Shown here: piece by piece, positions 8,129 to 17,128 of the stretch | Position numbering within the stretch: the stretch's first letter is position 1 | Layout: the number at the start of each line of letters is the position of its first letter | NCBI RefSeq assembly: GCF_945915435.1 | Contig: NZ_CAMEFG010000007.1 | Location: 1 to 64,000, forward strand | DNA length: 64,000 nucleotides | From: an uncultured Paracoccus sp. | Lineage (GTDB): Bacteria; Pseudomonadota; Alphaproteobacteria; Rhodobacterales; Rhodobacteraceae | Reading direction: 5' to 3' | Program-made: the position numbers and the translations under genes | Notes under the pieces: generated by a model | What the model saw: the letters and a program-made list of their open reading frames with translations, nothing else | What the model was told of the DNA's origin: nothing | The model's database searches: none

Positions 8129-9396
8129 TCCAGCATTTCCACAACGCCCGCCTGATCGACCCCGAGGCGCTGACGTACGAGCCGGGCAGCCTCACCATCC
8201 GCGATGGCCGGATCGAGGCAGTGGGCGGCGATGCCCCCGAAGGCGCGGAATTGATCGACGCGGGCGGCAAATGCCTCGCCCCCGGCATCGTCGATTGGGG
8301 CGTCAAGATCGGCGAACCGGGCGAGCGGCACAAGGAATCCTTCCGCTCCGCCGGTCGCGCGGCGGCGGCGGGGGGCGTGACCACCATCGTTGCGCGCCCC
8401 GACACGCTGCCCCCCATCGACGACCCCGAGGCGCTGGAATTCGCCGCCCGCCGCGCCGCCGATGCGCCGGTCAACATCCGCCACATGGCCGCCTTGACCA
8501 AATCGCGCGAGGGCCGTGAGATGGTCGAGATGGGCTTTCTGCAAGACGCGGGCGCGGTCGCCTTCAGCGACGGCGTGCGCACCGTGACCGACACGCGGCT
8601 GCTGTCGCGCTGCATGACCTATGCGCGCGGCCTTGGCGCGCTGATCGTGGGCCACCCGCAGGACGTGGGCCTGTCGCGCGGCGCGGTGGCGACCAGCGGA
8701 AAGTTCGCCTCGCTCTACGGCCTGCCCGCCGTCTCGCCCATGGCCGAGGTCATGGGGCTGGACCGCGACCTCGCGCTGGCGGCGATGACGGGCTGCCGCT
8801 GGCACGCCGATCAGGTCACCGTGGCCGCCAGCCTGCCCGCCCTGCGGCGCGCGCGCGATGCGGGGCTGGACGTCAGTGCGGGCATCTCGATCCACCACCT
8901 GACGCTGAACGAATTTGACGTGGGCGATTACCGCACCTTCTTCCGCTTCACCCCGCCCTTGCGGTCCGAGGACGACCGCATGGCGATGGTGCAGGCGGTG
9001 GCGGACGGCGTGATCGATGTCATCGCCAGCTTCCACACTCCGCAGGACGAGGAATCCAAGCGCCTGCCCTTCGCTGAGGCCGCGCCGGGCGCCGTCGGTT
9101 TGCAGACCCTGCTGCCCGCCGCGATGCGGCTTTACCATCAGGGCGGGCTGACGCTGCCGCAGATCTGGAGGGCGATGTCGCTGAACCCGGCGCGCCGCCT
9201 CGGTCTGGACGCGGGCCGCCTTGCGGCAGGGGCGCCCGCCGATCTGGTGCTGTTCGACCCTGACGCACCCTTCGTGCTGGACCGCTTCACGCTGCTGTCC
9301 AAGTCGAAGAACACCCCCTTCGACGGCGCGCGGATGCAGGGGAGGGTGCTGGGAACCTGGGTCGCAGGCACCCGCGTATTCGGAGAAACCGCATGA
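8125..9396 (+). CDS. Dihydroorotase-like protein, probably catalytically inactive (pyrC' type)
   Basis: 423 residues with the amidohydrolase/DHOase fold: PGIVD..., AAGGVTTIVARPDT, GAVAFSDG, SIHHLTLNE and NPARRLGLDAGRLAAGAPADLVLFD. The metal site is broken. The canonical D-x-H-x-H reads DWGVK (Gly59, Lys61 in place of both His), the second His of the H-x-x-H strand is Gln230, and the catalytic Asp of the T-D-H-A-P-H motif is Phe303 (ASFHTPQ). This matches the non-catalytic DHOase homologue known beside pyrB in Pseudomonas, which helps ATCase assemble; that role here is inference. A true pyrC should lie elsewhere. It overlaps both neighbours by four bases. Confidence 0.9.
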   Translation: MIQHFHNARLIDPEALTYEPGSLTIRDGRIEAVGGDAPEGAELIDAGGKCLAPGIVDWGVKIGEPGERHKESFRSAGRAAAAGGVTTIVARPDTLPPIDDPEALEFAARRAADAPVNIRHMAALTKSREGREMVEMGFLQDAGAVAFSDGVRTVTDTRLLSRCMTYARGLGALIVGHPQDVGLSRGAVATSGKFASLYGLPAVSPMAEVMGLDRDLALAAMTGCRWHADQVTVAASLPALRRARDAGLDVSAGISIHHLTLNEFDVGDYRTFFRFTPPLRSEDDRMAMVQAVADGVIDVIASFHTPQDEESKRLPFAEAAPGAVGLQTLLPAAMRLYHQGGLTLPQIWRAMSLNPARRLGLDAGRLAAGAPADLVLFDPDAPFVLDRFTLLSKSKNTPFDGARMQGRVLGTWVAGTRVFGETA

Positions 9397-9977
9397 GCCT
9401 GATCCTCTGGGCGGCACTGGGCTATCTGCTCGGCTCGGTCCCCTTCGGCCTCGTCATCACGCGCGCCTTGGGCCTTGGCGACCTGCGCCGGATCGGTTCG
9501 GGCAATATCGGCGCGACCAACGTGCTGCGCACCGGCAACAAACCCGCCGCGCTGGCGACGCTCCTGCTGGATTCGGGCAAGGGCGCCATCGCCGTCCTGC
9601 TGGCCCGCGCCTTCGCGGGCGATCAGGCGGCCCTGTTCGCAGGCGCCGCCGCCTTCCTTGGCCACCTGTTCCCGGTCTGGCTGGGTTTCAGGGGCGGCAA
9701 GGGCGTGGCCACCTTCCTCGGCACGCTGATCGCACTCGACTGGCGTGTCGGCCTGACGGCCTGCGCGCTTTGGGCGGTCACGGCGGCGGTCGGCCGCATC
9801 TCCTCGCTCTCGGCGCTTGTCGCGGCGGCGGGGGCGCCCATTGCAGCCTGGCTGCTCAACGGCCCGCAAATGGCGCTGGCGGCGGGCTTCATGGCGGTGC
9901 TGATCTTCATCCGCCACCACGCCAATATCACCCGCCTGCTGGATGGAACCGAGCCTCGCATCGGCAAGAAGGGCTAG
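9393..9977 (+). CDS. plsY: Acyl-phosphate:glycerol-3-phosphate acyltransferase
   Basis: Integral membrane enzyme that acylates glycerol-3-phosphate from acyl-phosphate, the first step of phospholipid synthesis in most bacteria. 194 residues, several hydrophobic segments, and the three conserved cytoplasmic motifs: RRIGSGNIGATNVLRTGN, GHLFPVWLGFRGGKGVAT and RHHANITRLLDGTEPRIG near the C terminus. Start overlaps the DHOase-like stop by four bases, so it is the last gene of the pyrB operon. A copy of the dispersed intergenic motif begins five bases after its stop codon. Confidence 0.96.
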   Translation: MSLILWAALGYLLGSVPFGLVITRALGLGDLRRIGSGNIGATNVLRTGNKPAALATLLLDSGKGAIAVLLARAFAGDQAALFAGAAAFLGHLFPVWLGFRGGKGVATFLGTLIALDWRVGLTACALWAVTAAVGRISSLSALVAAAGAPIAAWLLNGPQMALAAGFMAVLIFIRHHANITRLLDGTEPRIGKKG

Positions 9978-9981
9978 GCCC

Positions 9982-10004
9982 CTTTCTTCATCACCCAAAT
10001 ACCC
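9982..10004 (+). repeat. Dispersed intergenic motif, copy A
   Basis: First of four copies of a 23-base element with core TTCTTCATCAYCCAAATACC. It starts five bases after the plsY stop and is followed by a GC hairpin CCGGGGC-agc-GCCCCGG (10011-10027), in the convergent gap between plsY and the 3-hydroxybutyryl-CoA dehydrogenase gene. The other copies are at 11055-11077 (minus), 31141-31163 and 45952-45974. Confidence 0.8.
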
Positions 10005-10010
10005 CGGGGT

Positions 10011-10027
10011 CCGGGGCAGCGCCCCGG
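10011..10027. terminator. GC hairpin in the convergent plsY/hbd gap
   Basis: Seven-base perfect stem CCGGGGC/GCCCCGG with a three-base loop directly after motif copy A. It lacks a T-tract on either strand, so it may be part of the repeat element or a weak bidirectional terminator between the converging genes. Confidence 0.4.
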
Positions 10028-10041
10028 TCCGGCGATGCGCT

Positions 10042-10917
10042 TTAGCGCGTCGGCACGGGTTCCTCGCCGGAATAGTCGTAGAACCCGCGCCCGGTCTTGC
10101 GGCCCAGCCAGCCCGCTTCGACATATTTCGTCAGCAGGGGGCAGGGGCGGTATTTCGTGTCTGCCAGACCCTCATGCAGCACGTTCATGATCGCAAGGCA
10201 GGTGTCCAGCCCGATGAAATCGGCCAGTTCCAGTGGACCCATCGGATGGTTGGCGCCCAGTTTCATGGCGCGGTCGATGGACCGCACGTTCCCCACGCCC
10301 TCGTAAAGCGTATAGACCGCCTCGTTGATCATCGGCATCAGGATGCGGTTGACGATGAAGGCCGGGAAATCCTCGGCGCTGGCGGTGGTCTTGCCCAGCT
10401 TCTCGACGACCTCGATCAGGGCGTCATAGGTCGGCTCATCGGTGGCGATGCCCCGGATCAACTCGACCAGTTGCATCACCGGAACCGGGTTCATGAAGTG
10501 AAAGCCCATGAATTTTTCCGGGCGGTCCGTGCGGCTCGCCAGCCGCGTGATCGAGATCGAGGAGGTGTTCGACGTCAGGATCGTTTCCGGCTTCAGATGC
10601 GGGACCAGTTCCTCGAAGATCGCGTGCTTGACCGATTCGCGCTCGGTCGCGGCCTCGATCACCAGGTCGCATTGACCCAGGTCGGGCAGGCGAAGCGTGG
10701 TCGAGATCCGCTTCATCGCCGCGTCCTTGTCCCCGGCCGAGATCTTTTCGCGGCTGACCTGCCGGTCGAGGTTATGCGCAATCAGCGCGACCGCCTTGTC
10801 CAGCGCCTCGCGCGAGATATCCGTCAGCATCACGTCGAAACCGGCCAGCGCAAAGACATGCGCGATACCGTTGCCCATCTGACCCGCGCCGATGACGCCC
10901 ACCGTTTGAATTGCCAT
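10042..10917 (-). CDS. 3-hydroxybutyryl-CoA dehydrogenase
   Basis: 291 residues; oxidises (S)-3-hydroxybutyryl-CoA to acetoacetyl-CoA with NAD(P), or the reverse. N-terminal Rossmann motif [32 protein letters not shown] around the catalytic region, [15 protein letters not shown], and C-terminal [18 protein letters not shown] typical of the family. It follows etfB-etfA on the same strand with a hairpin terminator between, linking it functionally to beta-oxidation or butanoyl-CoA metabolism, since ETF takes electrons from acyl-CoA dehydrogenases. Confidence 0.95.
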   Translation of the reverse strand: MAIQTVGVIGAGQMGNGIAHVFALAGFDVMLTDISREALDKAVALIAHNLDRQVSREKISAGDKDAAMKRISTTLRLPDLGQCDLVIEAATERESVKHAIFEELVPHLKPETILTSNTSSISITRLASRTDRPEKFMGFHFMNPVPVMQLVELIRGIATDEPTYDALIEVVEKLGKTTASAEDFPAFIVNRILMPMINEAVYTLYEGVGNVRSIDRAMKLGANHPMGPLELADFIGLDTCLAIMNVLHEGLADTKYRPCPLLTKYVEAGWLGRKTGRGFYDYSGEEPVPTR

Positions 10918-10981
10918 GACGGCCTCCTGCTTAGCTAGCCTGGGCGGACGATAGGGGTATCGGGGTCCTGCCTCAATGAGA

Positions 10982-11020
10982 AAACCGCCCGGTCGGGTTT
11001 CCGGGCGGTTTGCGTTTTTT
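10982..11020. terminator. Rho-independent terminator-like hairpin downstream of etfA
   Basis: Eleven-base perfect stem AAACCGCCCGG (10982-10992) / CCGGGCGGTTT (11001-11011) with an eight-base loop. On the plus strand it is followed by GCGTTTTTT; on the minus strand, the direction of etfBA transcription, the stem ends in GGTTTTCTC. It most likely ends the etfBA transcript and also insulates hbd. Confidence 0.8.
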
Positions 11021-11054
11021 CTGCGGCGTTGCGATTCCTTCTTCGGGTCGCCGT

Positions 11055-11077
11055 GGGTATTTTTGTGATGAAGAAGG
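11055..11077 (-). repeat. Dispersed intergenic motif, copy B
   Basis: Minus-strand copy reading TTCTTCATCACAAAAATACC, 11 bases past the etfA stop codon in the same direction as etfA. It differs from the other copies mainly at the CC pair before AAATACC. Downstream on the minus strand lies the etfA terminator hairpin. Confidence 0.7.
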
Positions 11078-11088
11078 GGTTTGGGTGC

Positions 11089-12015
11089 TTACAGCTTTTC
11101 CGTCAGTTCCGGGATGGTTGTGAAGAGGTCACCGACGAGGCCATAGTCTGCGATCTGGAAGATGGGGGCTTCCTCGTCCTTGTTGATCGCGACGATGACC
11201 TTGCTGTCCTTCATGCCCGCGAGGTGCTGGATCGCGCCCGAGATGCCGACGGCGACGTAGAGTTCAGGTGCGACGACCTTGCCGGTCTGCCCGACCTGCC
11301 AGTCGTTGGGGGCATAGCCCGAGTCGACCGCCGCGCGCGAGGCGCCGACGGCGGCGCCAAGCTTGTCGGCAAGCGCCTCGATGATGGCGAAGTCTTCCTT
11401 GGAGCCTACGCCGCGCCCGCCGGAAACCACCCGGCCGGCCGAGGTCAGTTCGGGGCGGTCGCTCTCGGCGACCTCGTCGGCGACCCATTTCGACAGGCCC
11501 GGATCGTCGGCCAACGTGGCGTCGGAAACCGGGGCCGCGCCGCCCTCACCCGCCGCGTCGAAGCTGGCCGTGCGCACAGTCAGCACCTTCTTTGCGTCGC
11601 GCGACTTGACCGTCTGGATCGCGTTGCCCGCATAGACCGGGCGCTCGAACGTGTCGGCATCGATCACCGCCGAGACGTCCGGGATCACCATCACGTCCAG
11701 AAGTGCGGCGACGCGGGGCATGACGTTCTTGGCATCGGTGGTCGAGGGCGCGACGATATGGTCGTAATCGCCCGCCAGCGCCGCCAGCAGCGCCGCAGTG
11801 GGTTCGGCCAGGCGGTGGCCGTAGCGCGCATCCTCGGCCACCAGCACGCGGGCCACGCCGTCGATCTTCGCGACCTCATCCGCCGCAGCACGCGCGGAAG
11901 CGCCTGCGCAAAGCAGCGTCACATCGCCCAAGCCCTTGACCGCATTCACGGCCTTGGCCGTCGCGTCGCGGTTCAACTCGCCATTCGTGACTTCACCCAG
12001 CAGAAGAACAGCCAT
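11089..12015 (-). CDS. etfA: Electron transfer flavoprotein alpha subunit
   Basis: 308 residues. With EtfB forms the FAD/AMP heterodimer that passes electrons from acyl-CoA and other dehydrogenases to ETF-ubiquinone oxidoreductase. The FAD-binding C-terminal domain is evident: [64 protein letters not shown] and [23 protein letters not shown]. The start overlaps the etfB stop by one base; the two are cotranscribed and translationally coupled. Confidence 0.97.
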   Translation of the reverse strand: MAVLLLGEVTNGELNRDATAKAVNAVKGLGDVTLLCAGASARAAADEVAKIDGVARVLVAEDARYGHRLAEPTAALLAALAGDYDHIVAPSTTDAKNVMPRVAALLDVMVIPDVSAVIDADTFERPVYAGNAIQTVKSRDAKKVLTVRTASFDAAGEGGAAPVSDATLADDPGLSKWVADEVAESDRPELTSAGRVVSGGRGVGSKEDFAIIEALADKLGAAVGASRAAVDSGYAPNDWQVGQTGKVVAPELYVAVGISGAIQHLAGMKDSKVIVAINKDEEAPIFQIADYGLVGDLFTTIPELTEKL

Positions 12016-12773
12016 CAGATCACCCCCGCTTCTTTCAGTTTCGTTACCAGCTCATCGACCGAGCCGACCTTGATCCCGGCCTTGCGGCCCTCGGGTTCGC
12101 GGGTCGAGACGATCTCCAGGCGCGGCGTGACGTCGACGCCGTAATCCGCCGCCGTCTTTTCATCGAGCGGCTTTTTCTTGGCCTTCATGATGTTGGGAAG
12201 GCTCGCATAGCGCGGCTCGTTCAGCCGCAGGTCGGCGGTGACGATGGCGGGCAGGCTGACCTGAATGGTCTGCAAACCGCCGTCGACCTCGCGGGTGACT
12301 TTCGCCGCTTCGCCCTCGATCTCGATCTTCGAGGCAAATGCCGCCTGCCCCCAGCCGAGCAGCGCCGCCAGCATCTGGCCGGTCGCGTTCATGTCGTTGT
12401 CGATGGCCTGCTTGCCGGCGATGACCAGCTTGGGCTGTTCCTCGTCGATCACGGCCTTGAGGATCTTGGCCACCGCCAGAGGCTCGATATCCTGATGCAC
12501 GTCATCGGCGGCCACCACCAGGATCGCCCGGTCCGCGCCCATCGCCAAGGCCGTGCGCAGCGTTTCCTGCGCCTGCTTGACGCCGATGCTGACGGCGACG
12601 ACCTCGCTGGCCGCGCCCTTTTCCCGCAGACGGATCGCCTCTTCCACCGCGATCTCGTCGAAGGGGTTCATCGACATCTTCACATTCGCAAGATCGACGC
12701 CGGAACCATCCGCCTTCACACGAGGCTTCACGTTGTAGTCGATTACCCGCTTCACAGGCACCAGAACCTTCAT
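12015..12773 (-). CDS. etfB: Electron transfer flavoprotein beta subunit
   Basis: 252 residues. N terminus [20 protein letters not shown] and the AMP-site/recognition segment ([66 protein letters not shown]) identify it. The start is fixed by a purine-rich GGGAGAAGG ribosome site just upstream on the minus strand. First gene of the etfBA pair; the upstream 117-base gap to the adenosyltransferase gene probably contains the promoter. Confidence 0.97.
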   Translation of the reverse strand: MKVLVPVKRVIDYNVKPRVKADGSGVDLANVKMSMNPFDEIAVEEAIRLREKGAASEVVAVSIGVKQAQETLRTALAMGADRAILVVAADDVHQDIEPLAVAKILKAVIDEEQPKLVIAGKQAIDNDMNATGQMLAALLGWGQAAFASKIEIEGEAAKVTREVDGGLQTIQVSLPAIVTADLRLNEPRYASLPNIMKAKKKPLDEKTAADYGVDVTPRLEIVSTREPEGRKAGIKVGSVDELVTKLKEAGVI

Positions 12774-12890
12774 ATGCCCTTCTCCCTTCCTGGTTTGGGG
12801 TTTGTTAGCTGGCCGGAGGCAGCTTGCACAACAAGAATTCCTGTTTTCCACCCAGAGGCGGCGAATGCCTTGGCGTCATGCGCCCGGCGA

Positions 12891-13469
12891 TCATTCCTGA
12901 CGGCTGGCACCCGGCACCCATAAAATATCGTCCTGCCCCTGGTTGTTGGCTACCCGCCCGGCGACGAAAAGCCAGTCGGACAGGCGGTTGAGATAGCGCA
13001 CCGCCGCCGGATTCGCATGTTCGAATGCTGCCAGCAGGGTCGCGGCGCGTTCGGCCCGGCGGGCGACGGTGCGCGACAGGTGCAGATGGGCGGAAAGCAC
13101 GCTGCCGCCGGGCAGGATGAAGCTGCGTAGCGGGGCGAGGTCGGCGTTCATCGCGTCGATCTCGGCTTCCAGCCGGTCCACCTGGGCGTCGATGATGCGC
13201 AGGACCGGATAGGGGGCCTGGCCGTCCTTGTCCATGTCGGGCCGCGACAGGTCGGCGCCAAGGTCGAAGAGGTCGTTCTGGATCACCGCGATCCGGCCTG
13301 CCATCTCGGCCCCGGCATGCAGCCGGGCAAGGCCGAGGGTCGCGTTCAGTTCGTCCACCGTGCCATAGGCATCGACGCGCGCGGAATGCTTGGCGACGCG
13401 CTGGCCGTCGGACAGGGCGGTTTCGCCCTTGTCGCCGGTGCGCGTGTAGATCTTGTTCAGGACAACCAT
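12891..13469 (-). CDS. PduO-type cob(I)yrinic acid a,c-diamide/cob(I)alamin adenosyltransferase
   Basis: 192 residues; attaches the adenosyl group of ATP to cob(I)alamin to make coenzyme B12. N-terminal ATP motif KIYTRTGDKGETALSDGQRVAK, central DAYGTVDELNATLGLAR, and the C-terminal LSRTVARRAERAATLL and YLNRLSDWLFVAGR are the PduO-family signature. It overlaps the preceding twin-transmembrane gene by one base. Adenosylcobalamin may serve methylmalonyl-CoA or ethylmalonyl-CoA mutases, fitting the neighbouring acyl-CoA chemistry (inference). Confidence 0.95.
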   Translation of the reverse strand: MVVLNKIYTRTGDKGETALSDGQRVAKHSARVDAYGTVDELNATLGLARLHAGAEMAGRIAVIQNDLFDLGADLSRPDMDKDGQAPYPVLRIIDAQVDRLEAEIDAMNADLAPLRSFILPGGSVLSAHLHLSRTVARRAERAATLLAAFEHANPAAVRYLNRLSDWLFVAGRVANNQGQDDILWVPGASRQE

Positions 13470-13669
13470 CAGCCCCCCCGGATGACGACATAGGCGACGA
13501 GGATGGCGACCGCGATGGCCTGCGCGATCAGGCGCCAGCGCATCATGCGGTTGCCGTTCTTGCGGTTGAACTCCCCTCCCCTGGCGAAACCGCCGATCCC
13601 GATGGCCAGGATGACGGTGACGATCAGGCAGAGGATCGCGGCAAGGGTGAAAAGCGTCGGATCATTCAT
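13469..13669 (-). CDS. Small twin-transmembrane protein
   Basis: 66 residues: two hydrophobic helices (about 8-28 and 47-64) separated by a basic loop GGEFNRKNGNRMMRWRLIAQ. This is the small HIG1-like/twin-transmembrane family often found next to the cobalamin adenosyltransferase gene in Rhodobacteraceae; its function is unknown. The stop overlaps the adenosyltransferase start by one base. Chosen start MNDPTLFTLAAILC at 13669. Confidence 0.8.
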   Translation of the reverse strand: MNDPTLFTLAAILCLIVTVILAIGIGGFARGGEFNRKNGNRMMRWRLIAQAIAVAILVAYVVIRGG

Positions 13670-13679
13670 GCTACATGGC

Positions 13680-14522
13680 CTAACCGTGTTGGGCGAACCA
13701 GTCCAGTGCCCGCGTCGACAGGACGCGCCGCCCGATCCCGGCAAACCATGTCGGGCGGGTGACGTAATGGCGCGGACGGGGGCGCGGATGTTCCAGCGCC
13801 AGCGCGATCCTTTCGCTGACGGCGCGGGGCGGCAGTTCGAAACGGTCCTTTTTCGCTGCGGGCCGATACAGCCGTTTCAGCAGCGTCTTGCGGTATTCCT
13901 CGCGCCGCGCGCTGTTTTCCCAGTCGATCCAGCGTTCGAAATGGGGGATGGATTTCTGGCGGATCATGGTGGCGATCGGGCCCGGCTCGATCAGCACGAC
14001 CTTGATGGGGGTATCGGCCATTTCCAGCCGCATCACGTCGGTCAGCCCTTCCAGTGCGAATTTGCTGGCGGCATAGGCACCGCGCCAGCGGATTCCGACC
14101 AGCCCCAGGACCGAGCTGATATTGACGATTCGCCCCTGCCCGTTTTCGCGGAAATGGGGGATCAGGCGGCGGGTCAGGTCGTGGGTGCCGAAGAGGTTGG
14201 TCTCGAAGATCTCGCGCAGGCCCGCGCGCGGCAGGTCCTCGACCGCGCCGGGCAGGGCGAAGGCGGCGTTGTTGACCAGCGCATGGACCGGGCCAAGCGA
14301 CAGGGCGCGGGCCGCGCCTTCGGCCACGCTGTCCTCGGACGCGAGGTCGAGGGGGAAGCTTTCCAGCCCCTCGGCCCGCAGCGCGGCGACGTCGCGGGGG
14401 TCGCGGCAGGTCGCCAGCACGCGCCAGCCGCGCCCGGCAAGGAAGGACGCCGCGTCGCGTCCGATGCCGGACGAACAGCCGGTGATCAGCACGGTCCCCC
14501 TGCCGCTTGCCTTGCCGTCCAT
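13680..14522 (-). CDS. SDR-family NAD(P)-dependent oxidoreductase
   Basis: 280 residues. Classical short-chain dehydrogenase: cofactor motif TGCSSGIG near the N terminus, NNAAF, catalytic Ser in NISSVLGLVG and the Tyr-x3-Lys pair in AYAASKFALEG. A positively charged tail of about 70 residues follows the Rossmann core, including WFAGIGRRVLSTRALDWF, as in membrane-associated 17-beta-HSD-like SDRs. Substrate unknown. It ends 10 bases from the twin-transmembrane gene start and may head that operon. Confidence 0.9.
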   Translation of the reverse strand: MDGKASGRGTVLITGCSSGIGRDAASFLAGRGWRVLATCRDPRDVAALRAEGLESFPLDLASEDSVAEGAARALSLGPVHALVNNAAFALPGAVEDLPRAGLREIFETNLFGTHDLTRRLIPHFRENGQGRIVNISSVLGLVGIRWRGAYAASKFALEGLTDVMRLEMADTPIKVVLIEPGPIATMIRQKSIPHFERWIDWENSARREEYRKTLLKRLYRPAAKKDRFELPPRAVSERIALALEHPRPRPRHYVTRPTWFAGIGRRVLSTRALDWFAQHG

Positions 14523-14656
14523 GCGAACCCGTTCCCCTGCCTGTCGCGCGGCAGTAGAATGAAAGGCGCCGCGAAGGTCAACGGGGGTCGCGCGACAAGA
14601 ACGGTGCGGCAAGATTGGGCTGGACCGGCGCGGGGCGTGGTTCTATTGACGGCCCC

Positions 14657-16885
14657 ATGTCAGACGATACCAAGACCCCCGGCGAACCCTCTGGGCAGAA
14701 CGTGACCGAGCAGCTATCGCGCGCCATCGGCGAACGGTATCTGACCTATGCGCTGTCCACCATCATGAACCGCGCGCTGCCCGACGCCCGCGACGGGTTG
14801 AAGCCGGTGCATCGCCGCATCCTGTTCGCCATGCGCGAATTGCGGCTGTCGCCGGGTGGGGCCTTCCGCAAATCGGCCAAGATCAGCGGCGACGTGATGG
14901 GCAACTACCACCCGCATGGCGATGTGGCGATCTATGACGCGATGGCGCGGCTGGCCCAGCCCTTCGCCATGCGCTATCCGCTGGTGGACGGGCAGGGCAA
15001 CTTCGGCAATATCGACGGCGACAACCCCGCCGCCAGCCGCTACACCGAGGCCCGCCTGACAGCCGCCGCCGAGGCGCTGATGGAGGGGCTGGCCGAAAAC
15101 GCGGTCGATTTCCGCCCCAATTACGACGGCACGCTGCAAGAACCCGTCGTGTTGCCTGCGGCCTTTCCGAACCTGCTGTGCAACGGCGCGTCGGGCATCG
15201 CGGTCGGCATGGCCACGAACATCCCGCCGCACAACCTGCACGAAGTCGTCGACGCCTGCCTGCATCTGATCAAGTCGCCCGATGCGCGCGACGATACGCT
15301 GGTTTCGCTGATCCCCGGTCCCGATTTCCCGACCGGCGGCGTGCTGGTCGAAAGCCGCGACGTGATCGCCGAGGCCTACCGCACCGGGCGCGGCAGCCTG
15401 CGCCTGCGCGCGAAGTGGGAACGCGAGGATCTGGGCCGCGGCAACTGGCAGATCGTCGTGACCGAGATCCCCTATCAGGTCCAGAAGTCCAAGCTGATCG
15501 AGCGTCTGGCCGAGGTGATCCAGCTCAAGCGGGTGCCGATCCTTGCCGATGTCCGCGACGAATCCGCCGAGGACGTGCGTATCGTGCTGGAACCCCGCAC
15601 CCGCACCGTCGACCCCGAGCAGTTGATGGCGGCGCTGTTCCGCGTCAGCGACCTCGAGGTGCGTTTCGGGCTGAACATGAACGTGCTGATCGACGGCCGC
15701 CAGCCCAAGGTATGCAGCCTGAAAGAGGTGCTGCGCGCCTTCCTGGACCACCGGCGCGATGTGTTGGTGCGCCGCTCGCAGCATCGTCTGGACAAGATCG
15801 CCGCCCGGCTTGAGGTGCTGGAGGGCTACATGATCGCCTTCCTCAACCTTGACCGCGTGATCGAGATCATCCGCCACGAGGACGACCCCAAGGCGGTGAT
15901 GATGGCCGAATTCGCCCTGTCGGACGTGCAGGTCGAGGCGATCCTGAACATGCGCCTGCGCGCCCTGCGCCGGCTGGAAGAAATCGAGCTGAAGGTCGAA
16001 CACGCCGCCCTGACCCAGGAACGCGCCGCCTTGCAAGCCATGCTGGCCGACGAATCCGCGCAATGGGGCCGGATCGCCGAGGAGTTGCGCGAGGTGCGCG
16101 GCAAGTTCGGCAAATCCGCCCCCGGCGGGCTGCGCCGCACCGTCATCGCCGAGGCCGAGGATATCGGTCCCATCGACATGGAAGCCATGATCGAGCGCGA
16201 GCCGATCACCGTCGTGCTGTCGAAAATGGGCTGGATCCGCGCGCTCAAGGGCCATCAGCCGCTGGACGGCGAGCTGAAATTCCGCGACGGCGACGGGCCG
16301 TTCATGGCCTTCCACGCCGAGACCACCGACAAGCTGATGGTCTTTGGCGCGAACGGGCGGTTCTACACACTCTCGCCCACCGCGCTGCCGGGCGGGCGGG
16401 GATTGGGCGAACCCCTGCGGCTGATGATCGACCTGCCCAACGATGCCGCGGTGATCGGCATGTTCCCCTGGCGCGAGGGGGTGAAATACCTCGTCGCCTC
16501 GAAGGCGGGGGACGGGTTCGTGGTGGGTGCCGCCGACATCCTGGCCCAGACCCGCAGCGGCAAGCAGGTCCTGAACGGCGAGGCGTTGCTGTGCCACCCC
16601 GTCAGCGGCGACCATGTCGCCACCGTCGGCGACAACCGCAAGCTGCTGGTCTTCCCGCTGGACGAACTGCCCGAGATGGGACGCGGCAAGGGCGTGCGCC
16701 TGCAAAAGTTCAAGGACGGCGGGTTGTCGGATGCCACCTGCATCACCCTGGCCGAGGGCCTGTCGTGGAAGGATCCCGCCGGGCGCACGCGGCTGGAAAC
16801 CGACCTTGCCGAATGGCTGGGCAAGCGCGCCACCGCCGGGCGCATGGCCCCGCGCGGCTTCCCCCGCGACAACCGCTTCAACTAG
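14657..16885 (+). CDS. parC: DNA topoisomerase IV subunit A
   Basis: 742 residues; with ParE decatenates replicated chromosomes by double-strand passage. The catalytic tyrosine is Tyr129 in [10 protein letters not shown] and the winged-helix core [29 protein letters not shown] and [15 protein letters not shown] is intact. The six-bladed beta-pinwheel C terminus is shorter than that of GyrA, lacks an obvious GyrA-box (QRRGGKG), and fits ParC. The residue equivalent to E. coli ParC Ser80 is Val90. Start at 14657 (MSDDTKTPG) is preferred; an in-frame ATG at 14615 adds 14 residues without homology. Confidence 0.95.
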   Translation: MSDDTKTPGEPSGQNVTEQLSRAIGERYLTYALSTIMNRALPDARDGLKPVHRRILFAMRELRLSPGGAFRKSAKISGDVMGNYHPHGDVAIYDAMARLAQPFAMRYPLVDGQGNFGNIDGDNPAASRYTEARLTAAAEALMEGLAENAVDFRPNYDGTLQEPVVLPAAFPNLLCNGASGIAVGMATNIPPHNLHEVVDACLHLIKSPDARDDTLVSLIPGPDFPTGGVLVESRDVIAEAYRTGRGSLRLRAKWEREDLGRGNWQIVVTEIPYQVQKSKLIERLAEVIQLKRVPILADVRDESAEDVRIVLEPRTRTVDPEQLMAALFRVSDLEVRFGLNMNVLIDGRQPKVCSLKEVLRAFLDHRRDVLVRRSQHRLDKIAARLEVLEGYMIAFLNLDRVIEIIRHEDDPKAVMMAEFALSDVQVEAILNMRLRALRRLEEIELKVEHAALTQERAALQAMLADESAQWGRIAEELREVRGKFGKSAPGGLRRTVIAEAEDIGPIDMEAMIEREPITVVLSKMGWIRALKGHQPLDGELKFRDGDGPFMAFHAETTDKLMVFGANGRFYTLSPTALPGGRGLGEPLRLMIDLPNDAAVIGMFPWREGVKYLVASKAGDGFVVGAADILAQTRSGKQVLNGEALLCHPVSGDHVATVGDNRKLLVFPLDELPEMGRGKGVRLQKFKDGGLSDATCITLAEGLSWKDPAGRTRLETDLAEWLGKRATAGRMAPRGFPRDNRFN

Positions 16886-17035
16886 GGCGGTTCGGCGTGA
16901 TTCCCAAGCGCCGCCACGCTGTGCATGTCATCGACATGGCCGGGGGCGCCGCAGGGTCCTTCATCACCTTGCCGTCGCATTTCCGGCGAAAGCGGCAGCC
17001 GGTCTTGCCCGTATCGTGATGCGCGCAAGCAGCCT

Positions 17036-17074
17036 GCGGCATTTCGGCGATTCACCGCATTGCCGAAATGCCGC
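17036..17074. repeat. 13-base perfect inverted repeat between converging genes
   Basis: GCGGCATTTCGGC (17036-17048) and GCCGAAATGCCGC (17062-17074) form a 13-base stem with a 13-base loop in the 243-base gap between parC and the EEP-family gene. No T-tract follows on either strand. Candidate transcript-end structure or short REP-like element. Confidence 0.6.
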
Positions 17075-17128
17075 CGGGGCGTTGCGGGCGCGGGCGGATG
17101 GCGGGTCTGCGTCGGGAACCGGCGCCCC

